Below are positions 45,271 to 57,000 of a DNA stretch of 64,000 nt, piece after piece. Origin of the DNA: Allodiplogaster sudhausi (Eukaryota; Nematoda; Chromadorea; Rhabditida; Diplogasteridae); the NCBI GenBank assembly GCA_945643635.1, contig CALZFC010000267.1:1259001-1323000 (forward strand), read 5' to 3'. The position numbers and the translations under genes were made by a program. Every line of letters starts with the position of its first letter. Positions within the stretch are counted from its first letter, which is position 1. Below the pieces are notes generated by a model. That model searched no databases. It was not told the DNA's origin and worked only from the letters and a program-made list of their open reading frames with translations.

Positions 45271-46502
45271 TTGGGGCGGAAAGATTATAGTATTGAGTCA
45301 AATAACGAAATAGATTTTTTCTGCTAAATTAAAAAGTCAATAAATTATCGGATTCTATTTTCATCCCTGGGTGCGGTACGCAATTTTTGGTTGAAAAACT
45401 CAATTGACTCTTCCTCGCCACAGGATGTGAAATTCAATGATTTATCAGCGGTATTCTTTCTCATTCAAAGAAAGGCCCCTTTAAATCAATAATTGGTTGA
45501 AAATGTAGATCTAACTCATTCAGCTGCTCCCGTCTGTTGCCGTTTCCGATGCATTACCAGCTGACTTTCCTGACGATTCATGCTTCAACGATCTCTTCCT
45601 CTGGTTCTCTGATCTCTCTGCTGTACGCGTTCTCTCTCTTCTACTCCAGTTAAGAATAAAAACTAACTACTCTTTCAGCTGGTGAATCTGGCTCAAGATT
45701 GTCTTGGACAAAAGCGGAATTGTAGCGAGGATGTTGACAAACGCGGCCAGTGTCGGGTGCAATGGTCCTTCCGCTAGAAGAATGTTTGTTAGTGGGGCTT
45801 GGAGTGAAAGCAACAGCCACTCGGAGCAGTGGAGCTCGAGAGGAATGAATGAAACAATGGACGAGTTGATTATGTAATTCTAGGACATTAGCTAAAAAGT
45901 ACTCTTTCAAATATTTTTCTCACGATTAAGCATTAACTTTATTTGTACTTTCGAAAAGACATTCCAGATATTTATTTCGTAAAAGAATGTTTTTAGTATT
46001 TGAAAAATTAATTGTAATAATAATTTTTGATTGTTGATAAACGCGGCCAGTGTCGGGTGCTATGGTCCTTCCGCTAGAAGAATGTTTTGAAATGGGCGTG
46101 CTATATAGCATCTTGGTTTGATGTAGACATTCGATCTGGACCACCGAGAGGTGTGTCCCGAACCTAAATTTTGGAAAGGGTCTGCTTATGACACACCTCT
46201 CGGTGGTTCAGATCGAGAGTGTCCTCAAGCCTTGATGCTGTAAAACATACCTCCAAAAGTTCAAAAATTCCCATTATTTCGTCATGTTATTTTTTTTGAC
46301 AATTAAGGTAAGCAATATTTATTATAATTAATCAATCTTTCAGCAGCCATTTTCGTCTTCTTTTTTTTCGCTCTGCTGTCCACCAGGTTTTATCTCGGCG
46401 GTCCGGGTCTCTGTATCTCATTTCACAGAATGAGTTCCGTTGATAGAAGGCTTACTAATTTGGCGCTCCTTTCTATTCCCCAAACCACCATTTTCGTTGA
46501 AT
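45271..46502. repeat. Dispersed repeat copies, no gene
   Basis: Two copies of GCGGCCAGTGTCGGGTGC with TGGTCCTTCCGCTAGAAGAA occur at about 45745 and 46045. At 46137-46215 the GGACCACCGAGAGGTGTGTC motif is followed closely by its reverse complement, forming a small hairpin. These are relatives of the tandem array at 48.2-50.9 kb. At about 45790-45890 lies the LIM-upstream repeat. Confidence 0.55.
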
Positions 46503-47150
46503 ATGTCTGTCGTGTTTGGCCGTCCCTGCTTGCTTCTCTTAGCTCGCGTCGCATGCTCTGTCAACGCTCTCCAGTGCTACGATCAGGTATGTCCAAAGTG
46601 GGCCACGGGCCCGGCCCGGCCCAGCCCGCGTACTCAACGGGCCCGGCACGGCCCGTGCCTGGTTATGGACATCCCTGGCTAGTATGGAACCTTGGTGGAG
46701 AATGTGGACCGAGAACACGATGCATTCAGGTACTTTACTAGCCCTGCGGCATACAACACCTGCCGTGTCAAGGTTTATCTATTTTTCTTTGCGGAATAAA
46801 AAAGTTTTTAGAAAATAATTTCAGATTCATGGAGAAAAATCCGAAAATGGTGATCAAGTTTGTGAAGAAACAGTGCTGGACGAACTGTGAGCTTGGGGTT
46901 GGCAATGTCTATTTTATGGAATCTTGATATTATCATCATAATCTGCATTACTATTTTGCGCGAAAAAATCTTGTCAATTTTAGCAAAGTAGACAAGTCGT
47001 GAAATATGATGTTTTGATTGTCAAATGGGAAATTGAAACTGATCCGTCAAGTTTAGGTGGAAGGGGAATATGTTCCAAGCTTTAATGAAGCGCACTTGCG
47101 TTCCATGAAGTGCTGCAGGGTCAATCTCTGTAACGGCGCCCTCGCCATGT
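46503..47150 (+). CDS. Ly6/three-finger-like secreted or anchored protein, 3' end uncertain
   Basis: Exons 46503-46586 (signal peptide then ALQCYDQ), 46683-46729, 46825-46906 and 47057 onward join in phase. The pattern LQCY near the mature N-terminus, QCWTNC in the middle and KCCRVNLCN at the end is the Ly6/uPAR-type three-finger signature. After LCNG the frame continues hydrophobic and low complexity until the repeat arm begins at about 47204, so the true C-terminus (possibly a GPI signal) may have been replaced. A Cys-bearing micro-exon that would fit after LQCYDQ sits 900 bases downstream at 47502 instead, so this copy may lack one exon. GC-rich (GGCCCGGC)-type repeats fill the first intron. 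Predicted location: outside of cell. Confidence 0.5.
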
Positions 47151-47418
47151 CTCCTGCACTCTCTCTCTCTCTCTTCATCCCGCCCTCGCCTCCTCGTGAG
47201 ATAAACTTACTCGAAACAAACCTTCAAAAGAGAAGCTGTATCTCTCCCTCTTTCTCTCACTCTCTCTCTCCCTCTCCCTCATCTCTCCCTCCCCCTCTGT
47301 GTCTCGTCTTTCTAGTCTCTTTTTCTCTGTGGCCTTCTCTACCAAATATATTCCTCGGTGGGTATTTTTCAAACACTCGTTTTTTAAACCTATTTTTCCC
47401 AACGCCATCTATAGTCGG

Positions 47419-47461
47419 ACTCATGAGAAGGCGGTCCCGGGTTCGAACACCCGTGCCTCCA
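47419..47461 (+). repeat. Truncated tRNA-like element
   Basis: Only the anticodon-side palindrome remnant and the T arm with B box (GGTTCGAACACC) remain. The 5' half is deleted relative to 39528-39457. Confidence 0.5.
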
Positions 47462-47501
47462 ATGATCCTTTGAGCCCTTCGACGGTGCCTTTTCGTTGCA
47501 G

Positions 47502-47534
47502 GACAACTACTGCGGCTTCAAGGAGGGCGACAAG
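47502..47534 (+). CDS. Orphan 33-base micro-exon (DNYCGFKEGDK)
   Basis: Acceptor TTGCAG and donor GTAAGG are intact; phase is 0/0. It differs from the 39416-39384 copy by one residue (N for Y). It is on the same strand as the Ly6-like gene but downstream of its last recognised exon, out of the expected order. Confidence 0.45.
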
Positions 47535-48169
47535 GTAAGGAATCGTTTTTGAATCATTAAAAAAGTCATTTTAAATACGTTTGTATGTAGAGAGACATAG
47601 TGCAATTCTGCTTCTCTTCATACATATATAGAGTTGTTTCTCAACTTGTCGAGTAAAATTTAGATGTGTTATAAAATAATTATTTGACTATTGAAAAAAC
47701 CGGACAGTGTCGGATGCGGGAGTCATTCCGCCTGAACGACTTTCCTACAACGCCAACCGTTTAGGTTCCATTCTTGTGGTACACATTCGATCTGGCTCAC
47801 CGAAAGGTGTGGCCTACGCACTAAATTTTGGAAAGGCTCAGCTTCGGCGGAGCCAAAAATTATACGCAAATATGAATTTAATAAATTAAGTCTCTGCTTG
47901 ACCAGGAATTGAAAGTAAGACATAAATTGATTGTCACATGGCCAGGAAACCGCACGATTTAAAGTGTGCGAAAGAGAATCATTTCAGATGTACATAGATA
48001 CATTCGCGTGTTGGACTTCAAACTGCTTGTGATACTTATTATTTTGCAGAGAAGACCAATACTGCTCTGTGAGAAAGTATGGGAAGAAAAGGTTTGGAGA
48101 ACAACATCTTTCTTTCGAGCTGTTTTACTATTACGGGGTTTCATGATTATCAATTTTTGATTCGGGTGC

Positions 48170-50940
48170 AATCGTCCTTCCGCTAGAAGAATGTTTCAAT
48201 TTGGGCGTGCTTTATAGCATCTTGATTTGAGGTAGATATTCGATCTGGACCACCGAGAGGTGTGTCGTGAACCATAAATTTTGGAAAGGCTCCGCTTAGG
48301 CGGGGCCAACAATTACATTTGAAACTTTGTATGAATTTATCTCTGATAAGATTTTTTTCAATATTTCAAAAATGAATTGTAAAAATAAAATTTCATTGTT
48401 GGCAAACGCGACGAGTGTCGGGTGCAATCGTCCTTCCGCTAGAAGAATGTTTCAAATTGGGCGTGCTATATAGCATCTTGATTTGAGGTAGATATTCGAT
48501 CTGGACCACCGAGAGGTGTGTCTTAAACCATAAATTTTGGAATGGCTCTGCTTAGGCGGGGCCAACAATTACATTAGAAACTATGCGTTTTGGTTGGAGG
48601 TAGATATTCGATCTGGACAACCGAGAGGTGTGTCCTGAACCATAAATTTTGGAAAGGCTCCGCATAGGCGGGGCCAACAATTACATTAGAAACTATGCGT
48701 TTTGGTTGGAGGTAGATATTCGATCTGGACAACCGAGAGGTGTGTCCTGAACCATAAATATTGGAAAGGCTCCGCATAGGCGGGGCCAACAATTACATTA
48801 GAAACTATGCGTTTTGGTTCGAGGTAGATATTCGATCTGGACAACCGAGAGGTGTGTCCTGAACCATAAATTTTGGAAAGGCTCCGCTTAGGCGGGCCAA
48901 CAATTACATTAGAAACTATGCGTCTTGGTTTGAGGTAGATATTTGATCTGGACCACCGAGAGGTGTGTCCTAAACCATACATTTTGGAAAGGCTCCACTT
49001 AGGCGGGGCCAACAATTACATTAGAAACTATGTATGAATTTATCTCTGATAAGAATTTTTTCAATATTTCAAAAATGAATTGTAAAAATAAAATTTCATT
49101 GTAGGCAAACGCGACGAGTGTCGGGTGCAATCGTCCTTCCGCTAGAAGAATGTTTCAAATTGGGCGTGCTATATAGCATCTTGATTTGAGGTAGATATTC
49201 GATCTGGACCACCAAGAGGTGTGTCTTAAACCATAAATTTTGGAATGGCTCTGCTTAGGCGGGGCCAACAATTACATTTGAAACTTTGTATGAATTTATC
49301 TCTGATAAGAATTTTTTTTCAATATTTCAAAAATGAATTGTAAAAATAAATTTTTAATTGTTGACAAGCGCGGCCAGTGTAGGGTGCAATGGTCCTTCCG
49401 CTAGAATAATGTTTCAAATTGGGCGTGCTATATAGCATCTTGATTTGAGGTAGATATTCGATCTGGACCACCGAGAGGTGTGTCCTGAACCATAAATTTT
49501 GGAAAGGCTCCGCATAGGCGGGGCCAACAATTACATTAGAAACTATGCGTTTTGGTTCGAGGTAGATATTCGATCTGGACAACCGAGAGGTGTGTCCTGA
49601 ACCATAAATTTTGGAAAGGCTCCGCTTAGGCGGGCCAACAATTACATTAGAAACTATGCGTCTTGGTTTGAGGTAGATATTTGATCTGGACCACCGAGAG
49701 GTGTGTCCTAAACCATACATTTTGGAAAGGCTCCACTTAGGCGGGGCCAACAATTACATTAGAAACTATGCGTTTTGGTTCGAGGTAGATATTCGATCTG
49801 GACAACCGAGAGGTGTGTCCTGAACCATAAATTTTGGAAAGGCTCCGCTTAGGCGGGCCAACAATTACATTAGAAACTATGCGTCTTGGTTTGAGGTAGA
49901 TGGACAACCGAGAGGTGTGTCGTGAACCATAAATTTTGGAAAGGCTCCGCTTAGGCGGGGCCAACAATTAAATTTTAAACTTTGTATGAATTTATCTCTG
50001 ATAAGAATTTTTTCAATATTTCAAAAATGAATTGTAAAAATAAATTTTTGATTGTTGACAAGCGCGGCCAGTGTAGGGTGCAATGGTCCTTCCGCTAGAA
50101 TAATGTTTCAAATTGGGCGTGCTATATAGCATCTTGATTTGAGGTAGATATTCGATCTGGACCACCGAGAGGTGTGTCCTGAACCATAAATTTTGGAAAG
50201 GCTCCGCATAGGCGGGGCCAACAATTACATTAGAAACTATGCGTTTTGGTTCGAGGTAGATATTCGATCTGGACAACCGAGAGGTGTGTCCTGAACCATA
50301 AATTTTGGAAAGGCTCCGCTTAGGCGGGCCAACAATTACATTAGAAACTATGCGTCTTGGTTTGAGGTAGATATTTGATCTGGACCACCGAGAGGTGTGT
50401 CCTAAACCATACATTTTGGAAAGGCTCCACTTAGGCGGGGCCAACAATTACATTAGAAACTATGCGTTTTGGTTCGAGGTAGATATTCGATCTGGACAAC
50501 CGAGAGGTGTGTCCTGAACCATAAATTTTGGAAAGGCTCCGCTTAGGCGGGCCAACAATTACATTAGAAACTATGCGTCTTGGTTTGAGGTAGATGGACA
50601 ACCGAGAGGTGTGTCGTGAACCATAAATTTTGGAAAGGCTCCGCTTAGGCGGGGCCAACAATTAAATTTTAAACTTTGTATGAATTTATCTCTGATAAGA
50701 ATTTTTTCAATATTTCAAAAATGAATTGTAAAAATAAATTTTTGATTGTTGACAAGCGCGGCCAGTGTAGGGTGCAATGGTCCTTCCGCTAGAAGAATGT
50801 TTCAATTTGGGCGTGCTTTATAGCATCTTGGTTTGAGGTAGATATTCGATCTGGACCACCAAGAGGTGTGTCCTAAACCATAAATTTTGGAAAGGGTCCG
50901 CTTAGGCGGGGCCAGCAATTGCTTTTGGAATATGTTTGAA
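48170..50940. repeat. Tandem array of ~112-base units with 694-base higher-order repeat
   Basis: Units contain GGTAGATATTCGATCTGGAC, CCGAGAGGTGTGTCCTGAAC, GGAAAGGCTCCGCTTAGGCG and CAACAATTACATTAGAAACT. From about 49315 a compound unit repeats with a period of 694 bases (49319 versus 50013; 49737 versus 50431), nearly identical. A longer linker with GCGGCCAGTGT and GGTCCTTCCGCTAGAA punctuates the array. Minus-strand open frames with repeating peptides arise from the repeat and are not taken as genes. Single diverged units are scattered over the window (12.9, 25.4, 39.1, 46.0, 47.7 kb). Confidence 0.9.
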
Positions 50941-51689
50941 TGTCTCTCGTAAGGAAGTTTTTTTTAATATTTCAAAACTTTATTGCAATCGGTTGGCGTC
51001 GTTGTTTGAATCGTTCGGCGATAGATTGAGCACCAATTCTAAATTTAAATTCTCTCATTTCATTGTTTCCTTACTACATATAATAGCTCGCTACTTTCAA
51101 GACTCACTAATTCAACATTTTCTGACCTTTTCACGATTGAATATTGTTAGACACAAACAGGAGGAACGATGGGCTGGATATCATGAGATTGGAAAACTAA
51201 AATGCCAGAGCGTGTAGAAAGCCCTTGCAAGCTTTCCATCTGCCCGGGCATCTTCGATGGACGAAACCGTGGCAACCGCACATTGCTCAGGCACGACGAC
51301 GAAAGGACGGAGGAAAGTGAGCGAAACGATACAAGAGCGGCACGCGAATCGCATCGCTGATGACGTCGACTTTTACAGGAGAAAGGGTGAAGAGAGAAGG
51401 CATTTCCGTTGGCATCGGCTGGGGACCATCATCGAGCGGGTTTTGTGATGGAAATATTGAGGAAAAAATCTGGACGGCAACATGGTCAAGTATGAACATG
51501 TCGCTTTTAAATTAGAAAGTAGTACCTCTTCAGTAAGCTGAATGCAAATCGATATTAGATGGAATTTTTTTGATATAAGACATCGCAAAGAATATCAATC
51601 AGACTCATACAATTCTTATTGTTAGTTTGCAAAGAATCAACGACAGGAATCTTCAACTTTATTGGAGAGGAATATGTAATGAGGAGTTC
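50941..51689. other. No supported gene
   Basis: AT-rich, then at 51200-51450 a GC-richer patch with an open frame (DETVATAHCSGTTTKG) that lacks motif and splice partners. Confidence 0.35.
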
Positions 51690-52264
51690 TCAATCAGCAT
51701 AGAGGGAAACTTCTCCGAAGGGATCGTTGACGTCATCAGTAAGGAGCGATGTCTCATGGTCGTCAGCAACAACCTCGGAGAGCCAGAAGCAGGCCGAGTC
51801 GAGGATTCGACCATTCGCCGTCAGGTGGAGGCCGAGTCCTGAAGGTGTTAAGGAAATATCCATTACTAGCAACGGATAAAAAGTTCGGACTATCCGTACT
51901 ATGGAGAACCAAGAAGAGTCAGGATCGAACTAACTTCCCGCAGGCATCTTGCACCGCGCGCACTTAAGGCAATCCGGATGATAGCGACGGCCGAAGACTT
52001 CCAGACACGACTCGAGCAGCGGCTGGCGGCAACCTGGAAAGAGAGAGAAAAGTAGAGTGAGAGAGTGGAAGAGGGAGAGAGTAAGAGAGATTGAGAGAGG
52101 GAGAGGGAGAAGAGTAGTGTGAGAGAGTGAGAGAGAGAGAGAGAAGCTGAAGAGCAGAACAACTTGCCAGAGCAGAGCGGATGGTTCTCAAGCATGAAGC
52201 ACTCGGTGCAGATGGGATGGCCAAACTGGCGGGGAGACTCTCTGCAATGGAGGGAAAGGGAGAT

Positions 52265-52300
<36 letters not shown>

Positions 52301-52742
52301 AGAGAAAAGAGAGGTCCGAGAAACCTGAAATCCTTCGATCCGACCAGATTCTTCTTGCACGAAACGCACACAAAGTGTGACGCATGCCAGAGGAAGCCGA
52401 GCGCGAATCGGACACCGCCCTGTGATAATAAGAGGTCAAAAGGTTTAGGAGTTAGTAGATCAATTTGCAGCTAAATTCCGTGAATTATCATGTGTGTTAG
52501 ATCATTGTTTCTCTTTAATTTCTCTTTAGCTAAATTAAATTTCAAATTAGTTTCCTTGCATTCTTAATTTTTTTATGTCACATTATTCGAAATGACAATT
52601 TTTTATTATGCTGAAAAATTTATTGTAATTAATTATAATAATGATGAAATAGCCGCACTGCGTCGGCGTGCTCCTTGGTTATCTTTCCGAAGCAGCCGTG
52701 GCAGCGGAAGTGGCGAGGCTTGCGGCGGCCGCGGCGGCGCAT
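51690..52742 (-). CDS. Two-LIM-domain protein, copy 3, 166 residues
   Basis: Exons 52742-52659, 52419-52325, 52241-52168, 52033-51935 and 51838-51690 match the lengths and phases of copies 1 and 2. Zinc ligands are complete apart from the atypical last pair (ACFW). The residue after CHGC is Phe (CHGCFGK) and domain 1 has PICTEC. Intron 3 has the GC donor (GCAAGT). Introns 2 and 3 carry (GA)n runs seen as CT on the coding strand. The first exon and the sequence 5' of it match copy 1 closely, so copies 1 and 3 derive from a recent direct duplication. Function is inferred only from the LIM fold (zinc-dependent protein contacts, cytoskeletal or nuclear). Confidence 0.7.
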
Positions 52743-53746
52743 TCTGAAAGAGTGAATTTGTGTAACTTTACAATATTGCCTAATTTGGTTGTACTCTCAA
52801 TTATCATATTTTTCAAAAATGTTGTTATAAGATTTACCAGTAATTAGTTCACTTTTGGTAGACATTTCTTCCGAACTCATTTTTCTACACTTCAATTTGC
52901 AAAAATAAGAAGAAAAGAAAACTTGCATTCCATTTCAACTGTAATCAACTTGTGCAATAAAAAGAGAAACCAACTCGAAGCTTGGAATGAAGGCAGCAGC
53001 CACTCGGTGCAGTGGAGCTCGAGGGGAATGAATGAAACAAAAGATACTATGATCTTGATGGTCGAAAGATCTTCTATTTATCATATTCAAACTGGCTTGA
53101 AGTGCAATTAATCCTAGAACATCGGCTAAAAAGTACTCTTGCAAATATGTTGTCTCGCGATTAAACATTAACTTATCTTGTACTTTATACACGCCGAGTG
53201 TGCAGATAATTTAAAAAGTGTATTTTTTCAAAGTATTTTTGCCCTTGAGGGCACTTTCTGCTTCTCTTTAAAAATCCTTACATCACTTCTTACTCTCATC
53301 ATTCTCCTCACCCCCGTCTGCACAGGCTGGCTGCATTTCTTCCGCTTGCATTCCATTTCAACTGTAATCAAATAATGAACATTTACTTTTATTTATTTAC
53401 TGACAATGAATGCGCCTGAGAGCGAGTGAGAGATTACGAGATAAGAAGAGGAAGTGTTTTTTTGTAAGATGGACAGGATGCCAAAGTGTGCCAGAAGCAG
53501 TAGAGTATAGGGCGCGCGTCCGAGATGGCAGCCAGGAATGGCTAGACAGCCTGTCGCTCACATTTCTCATCACAGCTCGATATTCTACATTTGAACTGCC
53601 AATCTAATGCAACACTATCGAACTCAACATTAAGAAGGGTGCATTTGAATAGTTGACGGGAGAATGAAAACCAACATTTATGCAGAAGCAATTGCTTGGG
53701 AGTGGAGAGCAAGAGGGACGAGGAGGGTAGGGACTGGTGATCGGAG
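52743..53746. repeat. Upstream flank of LIM copy 3 and 3' region of TTR-like gene
   Basis: Bases 52960-53045 are the LIM-upstream repeat (AGAGAAACCAACTCGAAGCT, GGGGAATGAATGAAACAAAA). Bases 53630-53746 match the 3' untranslated region of the plus-strand TTR-like gene (57760-57830). No further gene seen. Confidence 0.5.
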
Positions 53747-54715
53747 CTAGGGGGGTCCAATATACCGCTCCGGTGCACAGGTGTCAATCAAGGCGTCGTA
53801 GTTGTGACCGGCCGTGAGATCGATGGGCAGATCTCTGATGTGCGAGCACGTGTAGCGCACAACGTTGTACTCCTCGGCGCCCGCCTTCTTCACATACAAC
53901 CACTGCCAATCGCGGGATTCGGTGATAGCGTAGTATGACCTGTAGGCGAGGAGGTATCATCACACCGGGCTTCGAACCCGGAGCCAACAACTCATGAGTT
54001 GGCTGCTCTACCACTCAGCTACATCAGCCCCCTACGACCACGCGGTCTTTCTTAGTGGACATACTCACCACTACAGACACTACAGACCATGCGTTCGTCG
54101 TGCACTCCGTATGGCAGCTGTGGATGATCTTCAGGATGTATTTGTCCTGTAAGAGCAATATTAGTTGTTGACTACGAGGTAAATTTGCTCTTTGCGCTTA
54201 AAAATATATACATATGACGGCAGTAATCCTTATATGAAAGTAGAATTTGAGTCAAGCAAACAAACTTTTAAAGAAGCGAATATAGAGCCAAAACGTTATA
54301 CCCCCGTCCAAAAGTTTTGGGCGTCGCCAGAGATCTGGTACTCTGTCTTGAAATCCACGATGAGGCCGTCTTGCCTGGCCACAAACTGGTGATCTAAAAA
54401 AATTAACTGGTTTATTAAAGTCTAAATAAATAGCTGTCGACATACAGTAAATTTTGAAATGAATTTCATGATATTTTTCTTTACTTTCACTAGTATCTTC
54501 ATGCAACTTTTGAGGCAGCACGTTTCATGTTTCCAAACATTTTTAGTCGTTAAAATCTTACCGCCGATATAGTGGTAGTCCCACGCCGTCCGGTTCTTGA
54601 GCCAATCTTCACGACAGTAAAGCGTGAAATTCACTGTAATCGCTTGGCCCTCTGCTGAAGCCAGCGAAAAGAGCGCAAACGCTCCAATCAAGGAGAAGAG
54701 GGAGAAGCGATGCAT
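53747..54715 (-). CDS. Transthyretin-like (TTR) secreted protein, copy A
   Basis: Exons 54715-54562, 54393-54302, 54146-54069 and 53939-53747. There is a signal peptide (FSLFSLIGAFALFSLASA), then the TTR pattern: ITVNFTLYCREDWLKNRTA, WDYHYIGGDHQFVA, a DG turn, and DKYILKIIHSCHTEC, matching the 'G-L-C-----NV-VELWD' and 'P-LKI-H-C' strands of the nematode TTR-like family. These are small beta-sandwich proteins exported to the pseudocoelom or environment. A 12-base in-frame deletion relative to copy B removes AVEL before WDY. The last exon (SYYAITESRDWQWLY to the stop) needs a phase that only a weak donor (GTCTGT) inside exon 3 supplies; the consensus donor GTGAGT gives a wrong frame. A tRNA-like element lies in this intron. 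Confidence 0.7.
53958..54029 (-). repeat. tRNA-like element in TTR intron 3 (copy A)
   Basis: A box TAGCTGAGTGGTAGAGC and B box GGTTCGAAGCC are intact. The T stem CCGGG/CCCGG pairs, and the anticodon arm is an over-long hairpin (AGCCAAC/GTTGGCT) with CAT in the loop. The ends do not pair, so it is not a regular tRNA-Met. Confidence 0.55.
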
Positions 54716-57000
54716 TCTAGAACAATGAACAAGTTAACAAAGATAAGCAGACAATTAACTTTTTGATCACAATAAAGGTTGGGAAAATTTTGTTGACTGA
54801 AATAAAAGTGATTGAATTTAGAGGTGGTATGAATTGAAAGGGTCGAGCGTACCTCGGCAGAGGAGAAGCGACGAAGAATGAGAATGAGCAAGCCACTTTT
54901 TCACTTTTATACGGAATTCAAAGGACAAATTAAGGTGCGATATTAGTGCAAAATAAGAAGTTCGTAACAAGTGAATAAAATATCTTGTTTTTTTACTGGT
55001 ACTCTTACATCGTGGACCACTTTTCGGTTTTCATCAATTTTGCAATTTCAGGTACTACCAAATGTCTGCCCTGAAACAGTTCAACGAACAAAATAAATAC
55101 ATAAAAGAACAATAAGTTCATAAACTGCAAAAAGCTAGTGAAATAAGTAACTACAATAAATTTTATAATGAAATTCAAATGTAAAACTTTTTACTTCACT
55201 ACTATCTTCATGCAATTTTTGCGGCACCTCATGTCTCATTTCCAAAGGTCGTCAAATTCATACCGCCAATATAGTGGTAGTCCCACAATTCGACGGCAGC
55301 CGTGCGGTTCTTGAGCCAATCTTCACGGCAGTAGAGCGTGAAAGCCACAGTGATCTCGTCGCCGGCCAAAGCTTGCGAAAACAGCGCACCCGCGCCAATC
55401 AAGAAGTAGAGGGAGAAGCGAAGCATGCTAGAACAATAAGACGAGCAGACAATTTGCTTTTTGATCACTATAAATTTTGACAGAGTTTTAGTACGAAAAT
55501 TTAGAGGTAGTATGAATTGAAAGAGACGAGCGGACCCAGAGTCGGCAGACGAGAAGCGACAAAGAATGAGAATGAGCAAGCCACTTTTGCCCTTTAATAC
55601 AGATTTTAAAGGACGAATTAAAGTGCATTACAAGGGCTATCTGCAAGAATAGTATAACATTAAAATTTCTCAACAAGTGCATAAAATCTAATGTGTTGTA
55701 CTCGTAATCGAACCTCGGGGAACTACGTTTCACCTTTCACTAATTTTGAAAATAAAAATGAATAATTAATTATTGCACGGAAACAGTTCAACTAATAAAA
55801 GTAAACCAAATGTTCATTTTTTTAAAGTAGCTTTAAGACAGTTGAGCTAGAATAGAGGTATAATAAGGAGGCAAGAATCCAATGTTTCAGTGGTAAAATA
55901 ATTAACGATTAAAAAAGGGTGAAATCGATTGACAGTTATCTAATTTCACCAGATTTGTAGATGAGATTTTTTAAGTTCAGTAAATGGCTGTGTTGGCTAT
56001 GTGGGATGCTCGTCTTTTATGTTCTATTTGAAATAAATTATTCATACTTTTTGCAGTTTATGAACTTATTGTTCTTTTATGTATTTATTTTGTTCGTTGA
56101 ACTGTTTCAGGGCAGACATTTGGTAGTACCTGAAATTGCAAAATTGATGAAAACCGAAAAGTGGTCCACGATGTAAGAGTACCAGTAAAAAAACAAGATA
56201 TTTTATTCACTTGTTACGAACTTCTTATTTTGCACTAATATCGCACCTTAATTTGTCCTTTGAATTCCGTATAAAAGTGAAAAAGTGGCTTGCTCATTCT
56301 CATTCTTCGTCGCTTCTCCTCTGCCGAGGTACGCTCGACCCTTTCAATTCATACCACCTCTAAATTCAATCACTTTTATTTCAGTCAACAAAATTTTCCC
56401 AACCTTTATTGTGATCAAAAAGTTAATTGTCTGCTTATCTTTGTTAACTTGTTCATTGTTCTAGAATGCATCGCTTCTCCCTCTTCTCCTTGATTGGAGC
56501 GTTTGCGCTCTTTTCGCTGGCTTCAGCAGAGGGCCAAGCGATTACAGTGAATTTCACGCTTTACTGTCGTGAAGATTGGCTCAAGAACCGGACGGCTGCC
56601 GTCGAATTGTGGGACTACCACTATATCGGCGGTAAGATTTTAACGACTAAAAATGTTTGGAAACATGAAACGTGCTGCCTCAAAAGTTGCATGAAGATAC
56701 TAGTGAAAGTAAAGAAAAATATCATGAAATTCATTTCAAAATTTACTGTAGTCACTTGTGTCGACAGCTATTTATTTAGACTTTAATAAACCAGTTAATT
56801 TTTTTAGATCACCAGTTTGTGGCCAGACAGGATGGCCTCATCGTGGATGGCAAGACAGAGTACCAGATCATTGGCAACGCCGACAACTTTTGGACGAAGG
56901 TATAACGTTTTGGCTCTACATTGGCTTCTTTAAAAGTTTGTTTGATTGATTCAATTCTACTTTCATATAAGGATTACTGTAGTTTTTGAGCAGAAAATGC
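54190..57000. repeat. Palindromic duplication carrying head-to-head TTR genes
   Basis: Arms of about 950 bases (54190-55135 and 56045-57000) are near-identical inverted copies. They cover exon 1, intron 1, exon 2 and the shared upstream region (for example CATCGTGGACCACTTTTCGG and CTCTGCCGAGGTACGCTCGA). The 0.9-kb spacer contains the truncated third TTR copy. Homology continues outward, more weakly, into exons 3 and 4. Confidence 0.85.
55264..55426 (-). pseudogene. TTR-like gene, copy C, exon 1 only
   Basis: An intact first exon (signal peptide with FLIGAGALFSQALA, then FTLYCREDWLKNRTAAVELW and DYHYIGG) with a normal donor. About 130 bases further on, the sequence enters the palindrome arm, and no exons 2-4 follow. 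It was cut off by the rearrangement that made the palindrome. Confidence 0.75.

Larger units (their letters stand above)
47204..48165 (-). repeat. Right arm of large inverted repeat
   Basis: Reverse complement of 38800-39862. It starts AAACTTACTCGAAACAAACC inside the 3' part of the Ly6-like gene and ends at about TCATGATTATCAATTTTTG. It includes a truncated tRNA-like element (47419-47461). Confidence 0.75.

Noticed and set aside
48574..50661. Long minus-strand open frames with repeated peptides (SLSKIYGSGHTSRLSRSN type)
   Set aside because: They follow the tandem DNA repeat exactly and restart with each unit; no start context, splice signals or known family. Treated as repeat by-products.
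51200..51450. Plus-strand gene fragment (RRKGEERRHFRWHRLG region)
   Set aside because: A single open frame of about 60 codons without motif; sits between repeat blocks.
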